A stretch of DNA of 64,000 bases from Jiangella mangrovi (GTDB taxonomy: Bacteria > Actinomycetota > Actinomycetes > Jiangellales > Jiangellaceae): positions 3,968,001 through 4,032,000 of the forward strand of contig NZ_JACHMM010000001.1 in assembly GCF_014204975.1 (NCBI RefSeq), given 5' to 3'. How positions within the stretch are numbered: position 1 is the stretch's first letter; each line of letters opens with the position of its first letter. The notes beneath the pieces were generated by a model that was not told the DNA's origin, ran no database searches, and saw nothing but the letters and a program-made list of their open reading frames with translations. Below, one piece after another: positions 44,292 to 53,399 of this stretch. A program made the position numbers and the translations under genes.

Positions 44292-44305
44292 TAATCGATC
44301 GCTTA
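44292..44305. promoter_or_regulatory. Near-palindrome just upstream of the cox promoter
   Basis: TAATCGATCGCTTA is palindromic at 12 of 14 positions and AT-rich in a GC-rich setting. It lies directly upstream of the -35 box, the usual place for an activator; LysR proteins favour such sites. Confidence 0.45.
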
Positions 44306-44321
44306 ACTCACCTCGCGGAGA

Positions 44322-45911
44322 TCACTCCGCGCGATACACCGTCCGGCCGCGGACCACGGTGCGCAGGCAGCGCGGCAGATCCACGTCCGGCGAGAGGTCC
44401 GGCAGCCCCGGCACGCCCGCCCGGGGGTCGGTCGACCAGGCCGCCACCCGCGAGTCCGGCGCCTGCACCACCAGCTCGTACGGGACCTCCCACACGGCGA
44501 ACGAGGCGCGCATGCCGGGCGCCAGCACGCCGGCGTCCTCGACCCGCGCCGCCCGCCAGCCACCGCGCGTCGCCGCCGAGAATGCCGCCCGCGCGCTCAG
44601 CCGCTGCGACGGCGTGCGGTGCTGCGACGCCGCGCGCACCGTCTCCCAGCCGGCCAGCGGCGTGACCGGCGAGTCGGAACCGAACGCGAGCAGCACGCCG
44701 GCCCGGGCCATGGCGGCGAACGGGTTGAGCGCCACGCCCCGGTCCGGCCCCAGGCGCTCCACGTAGAGCCCGTCGGTGCCGCCCCACAGCGCGTCGAACG
44801 ACGGCTGCACGCTCGCCGCCACCCCGAGCCGGGCCATCTCGGCGATCAGCAGGTCGTCGATCATCTCGACGTGCTCGAGCCGGTGCCGCGACCCGACGAC
44901 GGCGGCCAGCCCGCACACGTCGGCGGCGGCCGCGATCGCCTCGACGGCGACCCGGACGGCCTCGTCGCCGATGCAGTGGAAGCCGGCCTGGATGCCGGCC
45001 CGGGTGCAGGCGACGACGTGCTCGGTGGCGGTCTCGGGGTCGAGGTAGAGCCGTCCGCGCTCCCTGGGTGCGTCCGCATAGGGCGCCGACAGCCGGGCGC
45101 TGCGCGAGCCGATGGACCCGTCGATGTTGAGGTCGCCGGCCGCACCGGCCGCGCCCAGCGCCTGGGCCTCGCCCACCGCCGTCGCGCCCCAGTAGCCGAT
45201 GACTTCGGGCAGATCCGGGGACGTCCCCAGCGCCAGCACCGCCGTGAAGTCGGCGGGGTCGCTGATGTGCGGCGCGCCGATCTCGTGCACGGCGCCGATG
45301 CCGAGCGACGCCGCGTGCCGCAGTGCGTCCTCACGCAGCCGCGCCATCCGGCCGGCGGGGACGGCCGACCGGGCGGCCTGCCGGGCCCGGTGGTGTGCGT
45401 CGCGGCGGACCAGGCCGGCCTCGGCCCCGTCGGCACGGGCGATGGTCGGGTCGGCGTTGAGCAGCGCCGAGGAGACGGCGGCGGTGTGCACGTCGCGGCG
45501 GGCGAGGTAGACGGGGGCGCCGGCGGCCGCGCGGTCGAGCTCGTCGGGCATAGGGGCGCGACCCTCGGGCCAGCCGTCCTCCTCCCAGCCGAAGCCCAGG
45601 ATCACCTCGCCGGGCCGCTCCTTCGCCCGCGCCGCGACCAGGTCCAGCAGCGCCGTCAGGCTGCCGACCCCCTCCAGCGCGAGGCCGTCGCGGGCCAGCC
45701 CGGTCTCCGTCAGGTGCACGTGCGCGTCGACGAATGCCGGGGCCACGAGCGCGTCCTCGAGGTCGACCACCTCGTCGGCCGCGTCCAGGTGCGTCTGTGC
45801 CGCACCCTCCGCGCCCACCCAGGCAACGGTGTCGTCGACCACCACCATCGCGGTCGCGAACGGGTCGGCGGGATTGTGGATGCGGCCGTTGCGGTAGAGC
45901 GTCGTCGTCAC
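44322..45911 (-). CDS. YtcJ-like amidohydrolase
   Basis: A 529-residue metal-dependent hydrolase of the amidohydrolase_3 group. VDAHVHLTETGL gives the HxH metal site, DGSIGSRSARLS and FHCIGDEAVRVAVEAI the middle signatures, HRLEHVEMI and FGSDSPVTPLAGWE the C-terminal ligands. Substrates for YtcJ-type enzymes are mostly unknown. It ends 100 bases before coxM on the same strand, but the cox operon has its own promoter in that gap. GTG 45911 is the first good start. Confidence 0.88.
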   Translation of the reverse strand: MTTTLYRNGRIHNPADPFATAMVVVDDTVAWVGAEGAAQTHLDAADEVVDLEDALVAPAFVDAHVHLTETGLARDGLALEGVGSLTALLDLVAARAKERPGEVILGFGWEEDGWPEGRAPMPDELDRAAAGAPVYLARRDVHTAAVSSALLNADPTIARADGAEAGLVRRDAHHRARQAARSAVPAGRMARLREDALRHAASLGIGAVHEIGAPHISDPADFTAVLALGTSPDLPEVIGYWGATAVGEAQALGAAGAAGDLNIDGSIGSRSARLSAPYADAPRERGRLYLDPETATEHVVACTRAGIQAGFHCIGDEAVRVAVEAIAAAADVCGLAAVVGSRHRLEHVEMIDDLLIAEMARLGVAASVQPSFDALWGGTDGLYVERLGPDRGVALNPFAAMARAGVLLAFGSDSPVTPLAGWETVRAASQHRTPSQRLSARAAFSAATRGGWRAARVEDAGVLAPGMRASFAVWEVPYELVVQAPDSRVAAWSTDPRAGVPGLPDLSPDVDLPRCLRTVVRGRTVYRAE

Positions 45912-45983
45912 CCGGCGATTCTTCCCTACGCGTTCTGACGGCCGACGGTGACGTTGTCGGTGTGGTGCGAGAGGGTGGGGCGC

Positions 45984-47087
45984 ATGCCCGACGTGCTGAC
46001 CCGGCGCGAGCTGAACCGCGCCACGCTGGCCCGGCAGCTGCTGCTGGACCGTGCCGACCGCCAGGTGCTCGAGACCGTCGAGCACCTGGGCGGGCTGCAA
46101 GCCCAGCAGCCGTTCTCGCCGTACTACCAGCTCTGGTCCCGGCTGCGCGGTTTCCGGCCCGACGACCTCGCCCGGCTGCTGGTCGACCGGACGGTGGTGC
46201 GCATCGCCGCGCAGCGGGGCACCATCCACCTGCTCTCGGTGCCCGACGCGCTGGGCGTGCGGGCCTGGGTCCAGCCCCTGTACGTCGCGGACCTGCGGGT
46301 GAACGCGGAGCACGCCAAGGCGCTGGCCGGCGTCGACGTCGACGCGGTGGCCGCCGCCGCCCGGGTGCTCGTGGAGGAAGAGCCGCGGACCATGGCCGAG
46401 CTGGGCGCCGAGCTCTCGCCGTCGTGGCCCGATGTGGGGGCGACGCACCTCGCGCACGCGGCCCGGGCGCTGCTCGGGCTGGTGCAGGTGCCGCCGCGGG
46501 CGGTCTGGGGGCAGAGCGGGCTGACCCGGCTGACGACGGTGGAGGCCTGGCTCGGGCGGCCGCTCGACCCGGCGCCGTCGCCGGCCGAGTACGTGCTGAG
46601 GTTCCTCGGCTCGTTCGGCCCGGCGTCGATCATGGACGTGCAGACGTGGTGCGGCCTGACCCGGCTCCGCGGTGTCGTCGACGAGCTTCGGCCGGGGTTG
46701 CGGGTGTTCCGCGACGAGACCGGCCGCGAGCTGTTCGACCTCCCCGACGCGCCGCGCCCGCCGTCGGACACCCCCGCCCCGGTCCGCTTCCTGCCCGACT
46801 TCGACAACGTGCTCCGCTCCCACGCCGACCGCACCCGGGTCATCGACGACCTCAGCCGCAAGCGCATGAACCGCCGCAACGGCGTCGTCCCGCACGCCCT
46901 CCTGGTCGACGGCGAGGTCGCGGGCTGGTGGCGGCTCGAGGACGCGGTGCTGACGGTGACGCCCTTCCGCCCGCTGACGGCGGCCGAGGCGGACGCCGTC
47001 GGGACCGAGGGTGCCGACCTGCTGTCGTTCGCGCTCGACGGTTCGGCCGACGGCGCCGACGTGCGGCTGCTGCCGCCCGAGGAGTGA
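45984..47087 (+). CDS. AlkZ/YcaQ-like winged-helix DNA glycosylase
   Basis: A 367-residue protein of the HTH_42 family, in which Streptomyces AlkZ unhooks interstrand crosslinks from DNA. The family's catalytic QxQ motif is present as Q39-A-Q41 in GGLQAQQPFSPYYQLWSR. Repeated winged-helix segments follow (TMAELGAELSPSW, FGPASIMDVQTWCGL). AlkZ paralogues often sit beside antibiotic gene clusters, but none is here, so general repair is more likely. ATG 45984 matches the family start. Confidence 0.82.
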   Translation: MPDVLTRRELNRATLARQLLLDRADRQVLETVEHLGGLQAQQPFSPYYQLWSRLRGFRPDDLARLLVDRTVVRIAAQRGTIHLLSVPDALGVRAWVQPLYVADLRVNAEHAKALAGVDVDAVAAAARVLVEEEPRTMAELGAELSPSWPDVGATHLAHAARALLGLVQVPPRAVWGQSGLTRLTTVEAWLGRPLDPAPSPAEYVLRFLGSFGPASIMDVQTWCGLTRLRGVVDELRPGLRVFRDETGRELFDLPDAPRPPSDTPAPVRFLPDFDNVLRSHADRTRVIDDLSRKRMNRRNGVVPHALLVDGEVAGWWRLEDAVLTVTPFRPLTAAEADAVGTEGADLLSFALDGSADGADVRLLPPEE

Positions 47088-47119
47088 GGATGTCCTCGCC
47101 CGCCGGCGGCGCGAGCCCG

Positions 47120-47689
47120 TCAGGTGCGCGAACGCATGATCAGCGCGGCGACGTGGTAGGCGCACGGCTCGTCCCACGGGTTGGCGTACGCGTGGCTGAC
47201 GTCGGCGGCGAAGTAGATCGAGTCGCCAGCCGCCAGTTCGTGGGTGTCGCCGTCGTCGCCGCCCAGGGTGAGTGACAGCCGGCCGGACTCGACGACGACG
47301 TACTCGTGCGATCCGGCCGCGTAGGGCGGGTAGGCGCCCGGCGCCGCCCCCGGCGGGAGCTCGGTCCGCACCCACTCGAAGTTCACCCCGGGCACGACCG
47401 GGGTCAGGATCGTGCGCCGCCAGCCGTCCGGGGGCTCGGCGACGTCCTGGTCCGCGGCCCGGCGCACGATGACCCGCGGCACGTCGCCGGGATCGAGCAG
47501 AGCGGCCAGCGGCGTGCCCAGCGCCCGGGCGATCCGGTCCAGCACGACGACGGTGGGCGCCTTGCGGCCGCGCTCGACCGACCAGAGCATGCTCGCGCTG
47601 ACGCCGGCCTTCTCGGCGAGGGCCTTCATGGTCGTGCGGCGCTGCAGCCGCGCGTCGGTGATGCGCCGGCCGAGCGCCTCGAGGTCCAT
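47120..47689 (-). CDS. XRE-family regulator with C-terminal cupin domain
   Basis: A 189-residue regulator: helix-turn-helix at 8-60 (ITDARLQRRTTMKALAEKAG, SASMLWSVERGRKAPTVVVL) and a cupin at 90-185 (AGSHEYVVVESGRLSLTLGG, ELAAGDSIYFAADVSHAYAN). Such proteins bind small molecules in the cupin and often control neighbouring catabolic or detoxifying genes. It faces the acetyltransferase gene across 21 bases that hold overlapping promoters and operator-like palindromes. Confidence 0.87.
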   Translation of the reverse strand: MDLEALGRRITDARLQRRTTMKALAEKAGVSASMLWSVERGRKAPTVVVLDRIARALGTPLAALLDPGDVPRVIVRRAADQDVAEPPDGWRRTILTPVVPGVNFEWVRTELPPGAAPGAYPPYAAGSHEYVVVESGRLSLTLGGDDGDTHELAAGDSIYFAADVSHAYANPWDEPCAYHVAALIMRSRT

Positions 47690-47695
47690 GACGAC

Positions 47696-47728
47696 TCACT
47701 ATAATGAGGCATGCTTCGCTATAGCGAA
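47696..47728. promoter_or_regulatory. Overlapping divergent promoters and paired palindromes
   Basis: CTCACTATAATGAG (47695-47708 region) and TTCGCTATAGCGAA (47715-47728) share the core TCRCTATARYGA. The first contains both -10 boxes: TATAAT (47700-47705) ends 5 bases before ATG 47711, and TATAGT on the other strand (47703-47698) ends 8 bases before ATG 47689. Both mRNAs would be leaderless. The XRE protein probably binds both palindromes. Confidence 0.65.
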
Positions 47729-48247
47729 CCGTCGAGCATCCGCCCCGCAACGGAGGCCGACCTGCCGGCCGTCGCCGCGATCTTCGCCCACTACGTCGAG
47801 ACAAGCGTCGTCACGTTCGAGGAGACTCCCCCGTCGGCCGCCGACTGGGCGCGAAAGCTGCGCGACCTCGACGACCGCGGCCTGCCGTTCCTGGTCGCGA
47901 CCGACGGCGCCGCCGCGGACGCCGTCGCCGGCTACGCGTACGCCGCGCCCTGGCGGCCCAAGCCGGCCTACCGGCACACCGCCGAGAACACCGTCTACCT
48001 CTCCCCCGCCCACACCGGCCGGGGCCTCGGCCGCGCCCTCATGACGGCGCTCCTCGACGCGTGCGCACGCACCGCCGTCCGGCAGCTGGTCGCCGTCGTC
48101 GTCGACGAAGGGGCCGAGCCGAACCGGTCGCTGGCCCTGCACCGCTCCCTCGGCTTCACCGAGGCCGGGCGGCTGAGCGCCGTCGGGCACAAGCACGGCC
48201 GCTGGCTCGACACCGCCCTGCTGCAGCGGGATGTCTTCTTGCCCTGA
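47711..48247 (+). CDS. GNAT acetyltransferase, phosphinothricin-acetyltransferase-like
   Basis: A 178-residue acetyltransferase of the Pat/Bar/YncA group: IRPATEADLPAVAAIFAHYVETSVVTFEETPPS, YAAPWRPKPAYRHTAENTVYL, acetyl-CoA loop TGRGLGRALMTALL and LHRSLGFTEAGRLSAVGHKHGRW are characteristic. These enzymes acetylate phosphinothricin, methionine sulfoximine or related amino acids. The divergent XRE-cupin gene probably controls it. ATG 47711 lies on the transcription start. Confidence 0.88.
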   Translation: MLRYSEPSSIRPATEADLPAVAAIFAHYVETSVVTFEETPPSAADWARKLRDLDDRGLPFLVATDGAAADAVAGYAYAAPWRPKPAYRHTAENTVYLSPAHTGRGLGRALMTALLDACARTAVRQLVAVVVDEGAEPNRSLALHRSLGFTEAGRLSAVGHKHGRWLDTALLQRDVFLP

Positions 48248-48335
48248 TGGCGAATCAACGCAAGAATTACGCCAAGGCGAGCCTCACAAGGGACGTCTTC
48301 TGTCACCGTACCCGGTTCGAGGAGGTTCACCGATC

Positions 48336-49676
48336 GTGGCCGAACAGCTCACCATCACCGCCGCCGAGGTCCACGCCGTGCTGGGCAAGCACCTGCTGAC
48401 CGACGGCTTCAAGCTGGTCCTCGACACCGACGCGAGCCAGGGCAGCTGGCTGGTCGACGCGCGCGACGGCAAGCGCTACCTCGACATGTACACGTTCTTC
48501 GCGTCCGCGCCGCTGGGCTGCAACCCGCCCGGCCTGGTCGACGACATCGCGTTCATGGACCTGCTGGGCCGGGTCGCCGCGAACAAGCCGGCCAACCCCG
48601 ACATCTACTCGATCCACCTCGCCGAGTTCACCGAGACGTTCGTCCGGGTGCTCGGCGACCCGCGGCTGCCGCACCTGTTCTTCGTCGAGGGCGGCGCGCT
48701 CGCCGTCGAGAACGCGCTCAAGGTCGCCTTCGACTGGAAGAGCCGGCAGAACGAGGCGAACGGCCGCGACCCGCGCCTGGGCACCCGCGTCATGCACCTC
48801 ACCCGCGCCTTCCACGGCCGCAGCGGCTACACCATGTCGCTGACGAACACCGAGCCGAACAAGACCGCCCGGTTCCCGCAGTTCGACTGGCCGCGCATCG
48901 ACGTCCCGGCCATCACGTTCCCGCTCGAGGACCACCTGGCCGAGGTCGAGGCGGCGGAACAGCACGCCCTCGAGCAGGCCCGCGCCGCCTTCGCGGCCCA
49001 CCCGCACGACATCGCCGCATTCATCTGCGAGCCCATCCAGGGCGAGGGCGGCGACAACCACATGCGCCCCGAGTTCCTGCAGGCCATGCAGGCCCTCGTG
49101 CACCAGCACGACGCCCTGTTCATCGTCGACGAGGTCCAGACCGGCGCCGGCACCACGGGGTCCGCCTGGGCGTACCAGCAGCTCGGCCTGAAGCCCGACG
49201 TCGTCGCGTTCTCGAAGAAGACCCAGGTCGGCGGCGTCATGGCCGGCGGCCGGGTCGACGAGGTCCCCGACAACGTCTTCACCGTGTCCGGCCGCATCAA
49301 CTCCACGTGGGGCGGCGGGCTCGCCGACATGGTCCGGTCGCGCCGGCTGCTCGAGATCATCGAGAAGGACGGGCTCATCGAGGCCGCCGGCCCCAAGGGC
49401 GAGCGGTTCCTTGCCGGGCTGCGCGCCGTCGCCACCGAGACCGGCGCCGTCAGCAACGTGCGCGGCCGCGGCCTCATGCTCGCCTGCGACCTGCCCGACG
49501 GCGCCACCCGCGACGCCGTCGTGGCCGACCTTCGCGAGAACGAGCAGGTCATCGCCCTTCCCTGTGGCGGGCGCGCGATCCGCTTCCGTCCCGCACTGTC
49601 GGTGACCGATGATGAGATCGACCTCGCCGTCGCGGCGCTCGGCCGCGCCGTCGCCCGTCAGTTCGCCAGCGTCTGA
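48336..49676 (+). CDS. lat: L-lysine 6-aminotransferase
   Basis: A 446-residue class III aminotransferase. The opening VHAVLGKHLLTDGFKLVLD, YTFFASAPLGCNPPG and FFVEGGALAVENALKVAFDW are typical of LAT (EC 2.6.1.36), which converts lysine and 2-oxoglutarate to 2-aminoadipate semialdehyde and glutamate. VAFSKKTQVGG has the PLP lysine and VDEVQTG the pyridine-N aspartate. It starts a four-gene operon whose later genes continue the pathway. GTG 48336 follows GGAGG by 10 bases. In beta-lactam producers LAT makes aminoadipate for antibiotics; here catabolic neighbours point to degradation. Confidence 0.92.
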   Translation: MAEQLTITAAEVHAVLGKHLLTDGFKLVLDTDASQGSWLVDARDGKRYLDMYTFFASAPLGCNPPGLVDDIAFMDLLGRVAANKPANPDIYSIHLAEFTETFVRVLGDPRLPHLFFVEGGALAVENALKVAFDWKSRQNEANGRDPRLGTRVMHLTRAFHGRSGYTMSLTNTEPNKTARFPQFDWPRIDVPAITFPLEDHLAEVEAAEQHALEQARAAFAAHPHDIAAFICEPIQGEGGDNHMRPEFLQAMQALVHQHDALFIVDEVQTGAGTTGSAWAYQQLGLKPDVVAFSKKTQVGGVMAGGRVDEVPDNVFTVSGRINSTWGGGLADMVRSRRLLEIIEKDGLIEAAGPKGERFLAGLRAVATETGAVSNVRGRGLMLACDLPDGATRDAVVADLRENEQVIALPCGGRAIRFRPALSVTDDEIDLAVAALGRAVARQFASV

Positions 49677-49697
49677 GCACCGAGGAGCACAAGCACC

Positions 49698-51254
49698 GTG
49701 ACCCGCACCGTCACCTCCGTCGTCGACGGCAAGGCCGTCTTTGATTCGACACAGCCGATCGCGCAATCGCTCAACCCGGCTGACCTCGACGACGTCGTCG
49801 GCGAGGTCGCCCTCGCGCCGGGACGCATCTTCACCGCCGCCGCCGTCGTCGCCCGCAATGCTCAGCGCGCGTGGGCCGACATCCCGGCGCCGGTCCGCGG
49901 CCGGGCCATCGCCCACATCGGCCGCGTGGTCGAGGAGAACGCCGAGTCGCTGGCCCGGCTGGTGACCCGCGAGATCGGCAAGCCGTACGCCGAGGCCCTC
50001 GGCGAGGTCCGCGAGATCGTCGACACCTGCGACTTCTTCCTGGGCGAGGGCCGGCGTCTCTACGGCCAGACGGTGCCCAGCGAGATGCCCGACAAGCAGC
50101 TGTTCACGTTCCGCAACCCGGTCGGCACGGTCGCCGTCATCACCGCCGGCAACTTCCCGGTGGCGGTGCCGTCCTGGTACATCGTCCCGGCGCTGCTCAC
50201 CGGCAACACCATCGTCTGGAAGCCGGCCGAGTACTCCGCGGTCGTCTCCAACGCCTTCCACGACCTGTTCGTCAAGGGCGGCGGGCTGCCCGACGGCGTG
50301 TTCAACCTGGTGCACGCCGACGGCGCCGAGACGTACGCCGGCCTGCAGGAGTCGCTCGAGCTCGGCTACATCGACAAGGTCGGCTTCACCGGCTCGTCCG
50401 AGGTGGGCCGCGAGATCGGCGCGCTCACGGGCCGGCACCTGCAGACCGCCTGCCTCGAGCTGGGCGGCAAGAACCCGCTGGTCATCGCTCCGAGCGCCGA
50501 CCTCGACCTCGCCGTCGAGGGCGCGCTGTTCTCCGGCTTCGGCACCGCCGGGCAGCGCTGCACGTCGCTGGGCACGGTCATCGTGCACGAGTCGCTGCAC
50601 GACGAGTTCATCCGCCGCTACGGCGCGGCGGTCGACGCCGCCGCCGTCGGCGACCCGACGCAGGACGTCCTCATGGGCCCGCTGCTCGACGCCAAGTTCG
50701 CTGAGCGGTACGAGAAGTTCCTCGGCTGGGTCCAGCCGCAGCACACCGTGCTCGGGCGCACCGGCCGCATCACCGGCGCCAACCCGCGCGACGGCTTCGT
50801 CGGCGACCCCGCGAAGGGTCTCTTCTACCACCCGGTGGTCGTCGACGGCGTCAGCCCCGGCGACGAGCTGTTCGACCAGGAGACGTTCGGCCCCATCGTC
50901 GGCGTCACCTCGTACTCGACGCTCGACGAGGCCATCGACCTCGCCAACGCGCCCGGCTACGGCCTGTCCAGCAGCATCTACACCACCGACCCGGCTGACG
51001 CGTTCGCGTACCGGCGCGGCATCTCCGCCGGCATGGTGAGCATCAACAACTCCACGTCCGGCGCCGAGGCGCACCTGCCGTTCGGCGGCAACGGCAAGTC
51101 CGGCAACGGGTCGCGGCAGTCCGGCATGTGGGTGCTCGACCAGTTCACCCGCTGGCAGTCGGTCAACTGGGACTACTCCGGGCGGCTGCAGAAGGCGCAG
51201 ATGGACGTCGCCGACCTCGACGCGGATCTGGCCTTCCGGCTCGACGAGTCGTGA
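49698..51254 (+). CDS. Aldehyde dehydrogenase, probable 2-aminoadipate semialdehyde dehydrogenase
   Basis: A 518-residue NAD(P)-dependent aldehyde dehydrogenase. FRNPVGTVAVITAGNFPVA, KPAEYSA, FTGSSEVGREI, CLELGGKNP (catalytic Glu) and GTAGQRCTSLGTV (catalytic Cys) are present. It probably oxidises the LAT product to 2-aminoadipate. It starts 21 bases after lat with GAGGAG upstream and its stop overlaps the next start (GTGA). The assignment to the semialdehyde is by context. Confidence 0.9.
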   Translation: MTRTVTSVVDGKAVFDSTQPIAQSLNPADLDDVVGEVALAPGRIFTAAAVVARNAQRAWADIPAPVRGRAIAHIGRVVEENAESLARLVTREIGKPYAEALGEVREIVDTCDFFLGEGRRLYGQTVPSEMPDKQLFTFRNPVGTVAVITAGNFPVAVPSWYIVPALLTGNTIVWKPAEYSAVVSNAFHDLFVKGGGLPDGVFNLVHADGAETYAGLQESLELGYIDKVGFTGSSEVGREIGALTGRHLQTACLELGGKNPLVIAPSADLDLAVEGALFSGFGTAGQRCTSLGTVIVHESLHDEFIRRYGAAVDAAAVGDPTQDVLMGPLLDAKFAERYEKFLGWVQPQHTVLGRTGRITGANPRDGFVGDPAKGLFYHPVVVDGVSPGDELFDQETFGPIVGVTSYSTLDEAIDLANAPGYGLSSSIYTTDPADAFAYRRGISAGMVSINNSTSGAEAHLPFGGNGKSGNGSRQSGMWVLDQFTRWQSVNWDYSGRLQKAQMDVADLDADLAFRLDES

Positions 51255-53398
51255 GCACCACCGCCGCGCTCGAGGAGTCGCTGCTTGCGGCGATCTCGGC
51301 GCTGCCCGCGGGGACGGCGTCGGCTGCCGGTTCCGCCGGGGTGCTGCAGGGCGTCTTCGACGCGCAGGTGACCAGCCGGCACCTCGACGTCGTCGCGCGT
51401 GAGCTGCAGGCGGCGGGGCGCGGCTTCTACACCATCGGGTCAGCGGGGCACGAGGCGAACGCGCTGGTCGCGACGGCGCTTCGGCCCAGCGACCCGGCGC
51501 TGCTGCATTACCGCTCGGGCGGCTTCTACGCCGCCCGGGCGGCCCAGGTGCCGGGCAGCACGCCGGTCCGCGACGTGCTGCAAAGCCTCATGGGCGCCGC
51601 CGACGAGCCGATCGCCGGCGGGCGGCACAAGGTGTTCGGGAACGCGGCGCTGTCGGTCATCCCGCAGACGTCGACCATCGCCTCGCATCTGCCGCGCGCG
51701 GTCGGGCTGGCCATCGCGCTGCACCGGGCGCACCGGCTCGGCGTGTCCGTGCCCTGGCCGGACGACGCCGTCGTCGCGTGCTCGTTCGGCGACGCGTCGG
51801 CCAACCACTCGACCGCCGTCGGGGCGATCAACGCCGCCCTGAACACGGCGTTCCGCGGGCTGCCGGTGCCGGTGCTGTTCGTCTGCGAGGACAACGGGCT
51901 CGGCATCTCGGTCCCGACGCCGGCCGGCTGGGTCGAGACGGCGTACGGGTCGCGGCCGGGGCTCACCTACGTGCGGGTCGACGGGTCGGACCCGTTGACG
52001 GCGCTCACGGGGGCTCGGCGGGCGGTGGGCTACGTCCGGTCCGAGCGCAAGCCCGCGTTCCTGCACCTGCAGACCGTCCGCTACCTCGGGCACGCCGGCA
52101 GCGACGCGGAGATCAGCTACCGCACGACCACCGAGATCGCGGCCGACCACGCCCGCGACCCGATCCTGGGGACGGCGCGCGCACTGGTCGCCGCGGGGGC
52201 CGCGACGCCGGCCGAGCTGCTGACCCGGTACCGCGAGCTGCGGGCCGAGGTCGACGCCGTCGCCTCGTCGTTGCGGGGCGCCCGCACCCTCGGGTCCGCG
52301 CCCGAGATCGTCGCCCCGCTCTCCCCGCGCACACCGGACGCCGTCGCCGTCGCCGCCCGTTCGCTCTATGACGAATCGCGCGGCGGCGAGCCGGCGACGC
52401 TGGCCGAGTCGATCAACGCCACGCTGTCGGCGGCGCTCGAGCGTGACCGCCGGGTCGTCGTCTTCGGCGAGGACGTGGGGCGCAAGGGCGGCGTCTACGG
52501 CGTCACCCGCGGCCTGGCGCGCAAGCACGGCCGGGCCCGGGTCTTCGACACGCTGCTGGACGAGCAGTCGATCCTCGGCCTCGGGCTGGGCGCGGGCCTG
52601 GCCGGGCTGCTCCCCGTCCCCGAGATCCAGTACCTCGCCTACCTGCACAACGCCGAGGACCAGCTGCGCGGCGAGGCGGCGTCGCTGGCGTTCTTCTCCA
52701 CCGGGCAGTACCGCAACCCGCTGGTCGTGCGGATCGCCGGGCTGGCCTACCAGCGCGGGTTCGGCGGGCACTTCCACAACGACAACGGCGTCGCCGTGCT
52801 GCGCGACATCCCGGGCCTGGTGGTCGCCTGCCCGTCGCGCGGTGACGACGCCGCCGCCATGCTGCGGACGTGTCTGGCGGCCGCTGTGGTCGATGGAACC
52901 GTCTCGGCGTTCCTCGAGCCGATCGCGCTCTACCACACCCGTGACCTGCATGGGGACGGCGACGGCGCCTGGCTCTCTGTTGACGGTGGGGAGCATGTGC
53001 CGATCGGCCGGGCGCGTGTGTACGGGGCGGGTGCCGACCTGACCATCGTCACCTTCGGAAACGGCGTGCCGATGAGCCTGCGGGTCGCGAAGCGGCTGGC
53101 CGAGCGGGACATCGCGGCGCAGGTGCTGGACCTGCGCTGGCTGGCGCCGCTGCCGGTCGAAGACATCGTCCGCGAGGCCAACCTCACCGGCAGAGTGCTG
53201 GTGGCCGACGAGACCCGCCACTCCGGCGGGGTCGGCGAGGGCGTCATCACCGCGCTGGTCGAGGCCGGCTACCAGGGCCGCATCGCCCGGGTCGCCAGCC
53301 ACGACAGCTTCGTGCCGCTGGGCAGCGCCGCGAACCACGTGCTGCTCGGCGAGCAGGACATCGAGAGGGCCGCCGTCGAGCTGGCCGAGAAGGAGTGA
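51251..53398 (+). CDS. Fused alpha-beta 2-oxoacid dehydrogenase E1, candidate 2-oxoadipate dehydrogenase
   Basis: A 715-residue thiamine diphosphate enzyme. Residues 1-355 match the alpha subunit of branched-chain-type E1 (TIGSAGHEANALVATALRPS; ThDP/Mg site GDASAN at 180-185 ending in EDN at 213-215). Residues 385-715 match the beta subunit (LERDRRVVVFGEDVGRKGGVYGVTRGL, FGGHFHNDNGVAVLRDIPG, VLDLRWLAPLPVEDI). Placed between a lysine-to-aminoadipate pair and glutaryl-CoA dehydrogenase, the missing reaction is 2-oxoadipate to glutaryl-CoA, so this is the proposed substrate. No E2 or E3 is in the window; housekeeping ones may serve. Confidence 0.85.
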   Translation: MSTTAALEESLLAAISALPAGTASAAGSAGVLQGVFDAQVTSRHLDVVARELQAAGRGFYTIGSAGHEANALVATALRPSDPALLHYRSGGFYAARAAQVPGSTPVRDVLQSLMGAADEPIAGGRHKVFGNAALSVIPQTSTIASHLPRAVGLAIALHRAHRLGVSVPWPDDAVVACSFGDASANHSTAVGAINAALNTAFRGLPVPVLFVCEDNGLGISVPTPAGWVETAYGSRPGLTYVRVDGSDPLTALTGARRAVGYVRSERKPAFLHLQTVRYLGHAGSDAEISYRTTTEIAADHARDPILGTARALVAAGAATPAELLTRYRELRAEVDAVASSLRGARTLGSAPEIVAPLSPRTPDAVAVAARSLYDESRGGEPATLAESINATLSAALERDRRVVVFGEDVGRKGGVYGVTRGLARKHGRARVFDTLLDEQSILGLGLGAGLAGLLPVPEIQYLAYLHNAEDQLRGEAASLAFFSTGQYRNPLVVRIAGLAYQRGFGGHFHNDNGVAVLRDIPGLVVACPSRGDDAAAMLRTCLAAAVVDGTVSAFLEPIALYHTRDLHGDGDGAWLSVDGGEHVPIGRARVYGAGADLTIVTFGNGVPMSLRVAKRLAERDIAAQVLDLRWLAPLPVEDIVREANLTGRVLVADETRHSGGVGEGVITALVEAGYQGRIARVASHDSFVPLGSAANHVLLGEQDIERAAVELAEKE

Positions 53399-53399
53399 C

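Noticed and set aside
45984-47087. AlkZ-like gene as a marker of an antibiotic biosynthesis cluster
   Set aside because: No biosynthetic genes surround it; neighbours are an amidohydrolase, a cupin regulator and an acetyltransferase.
48327-51074. Minus-strand frame of about 915 codons opposite lat and the aldehyde dehydrogenase
   Set aside because: It is antisense to two well-recognised enzymes and has no domain signature.
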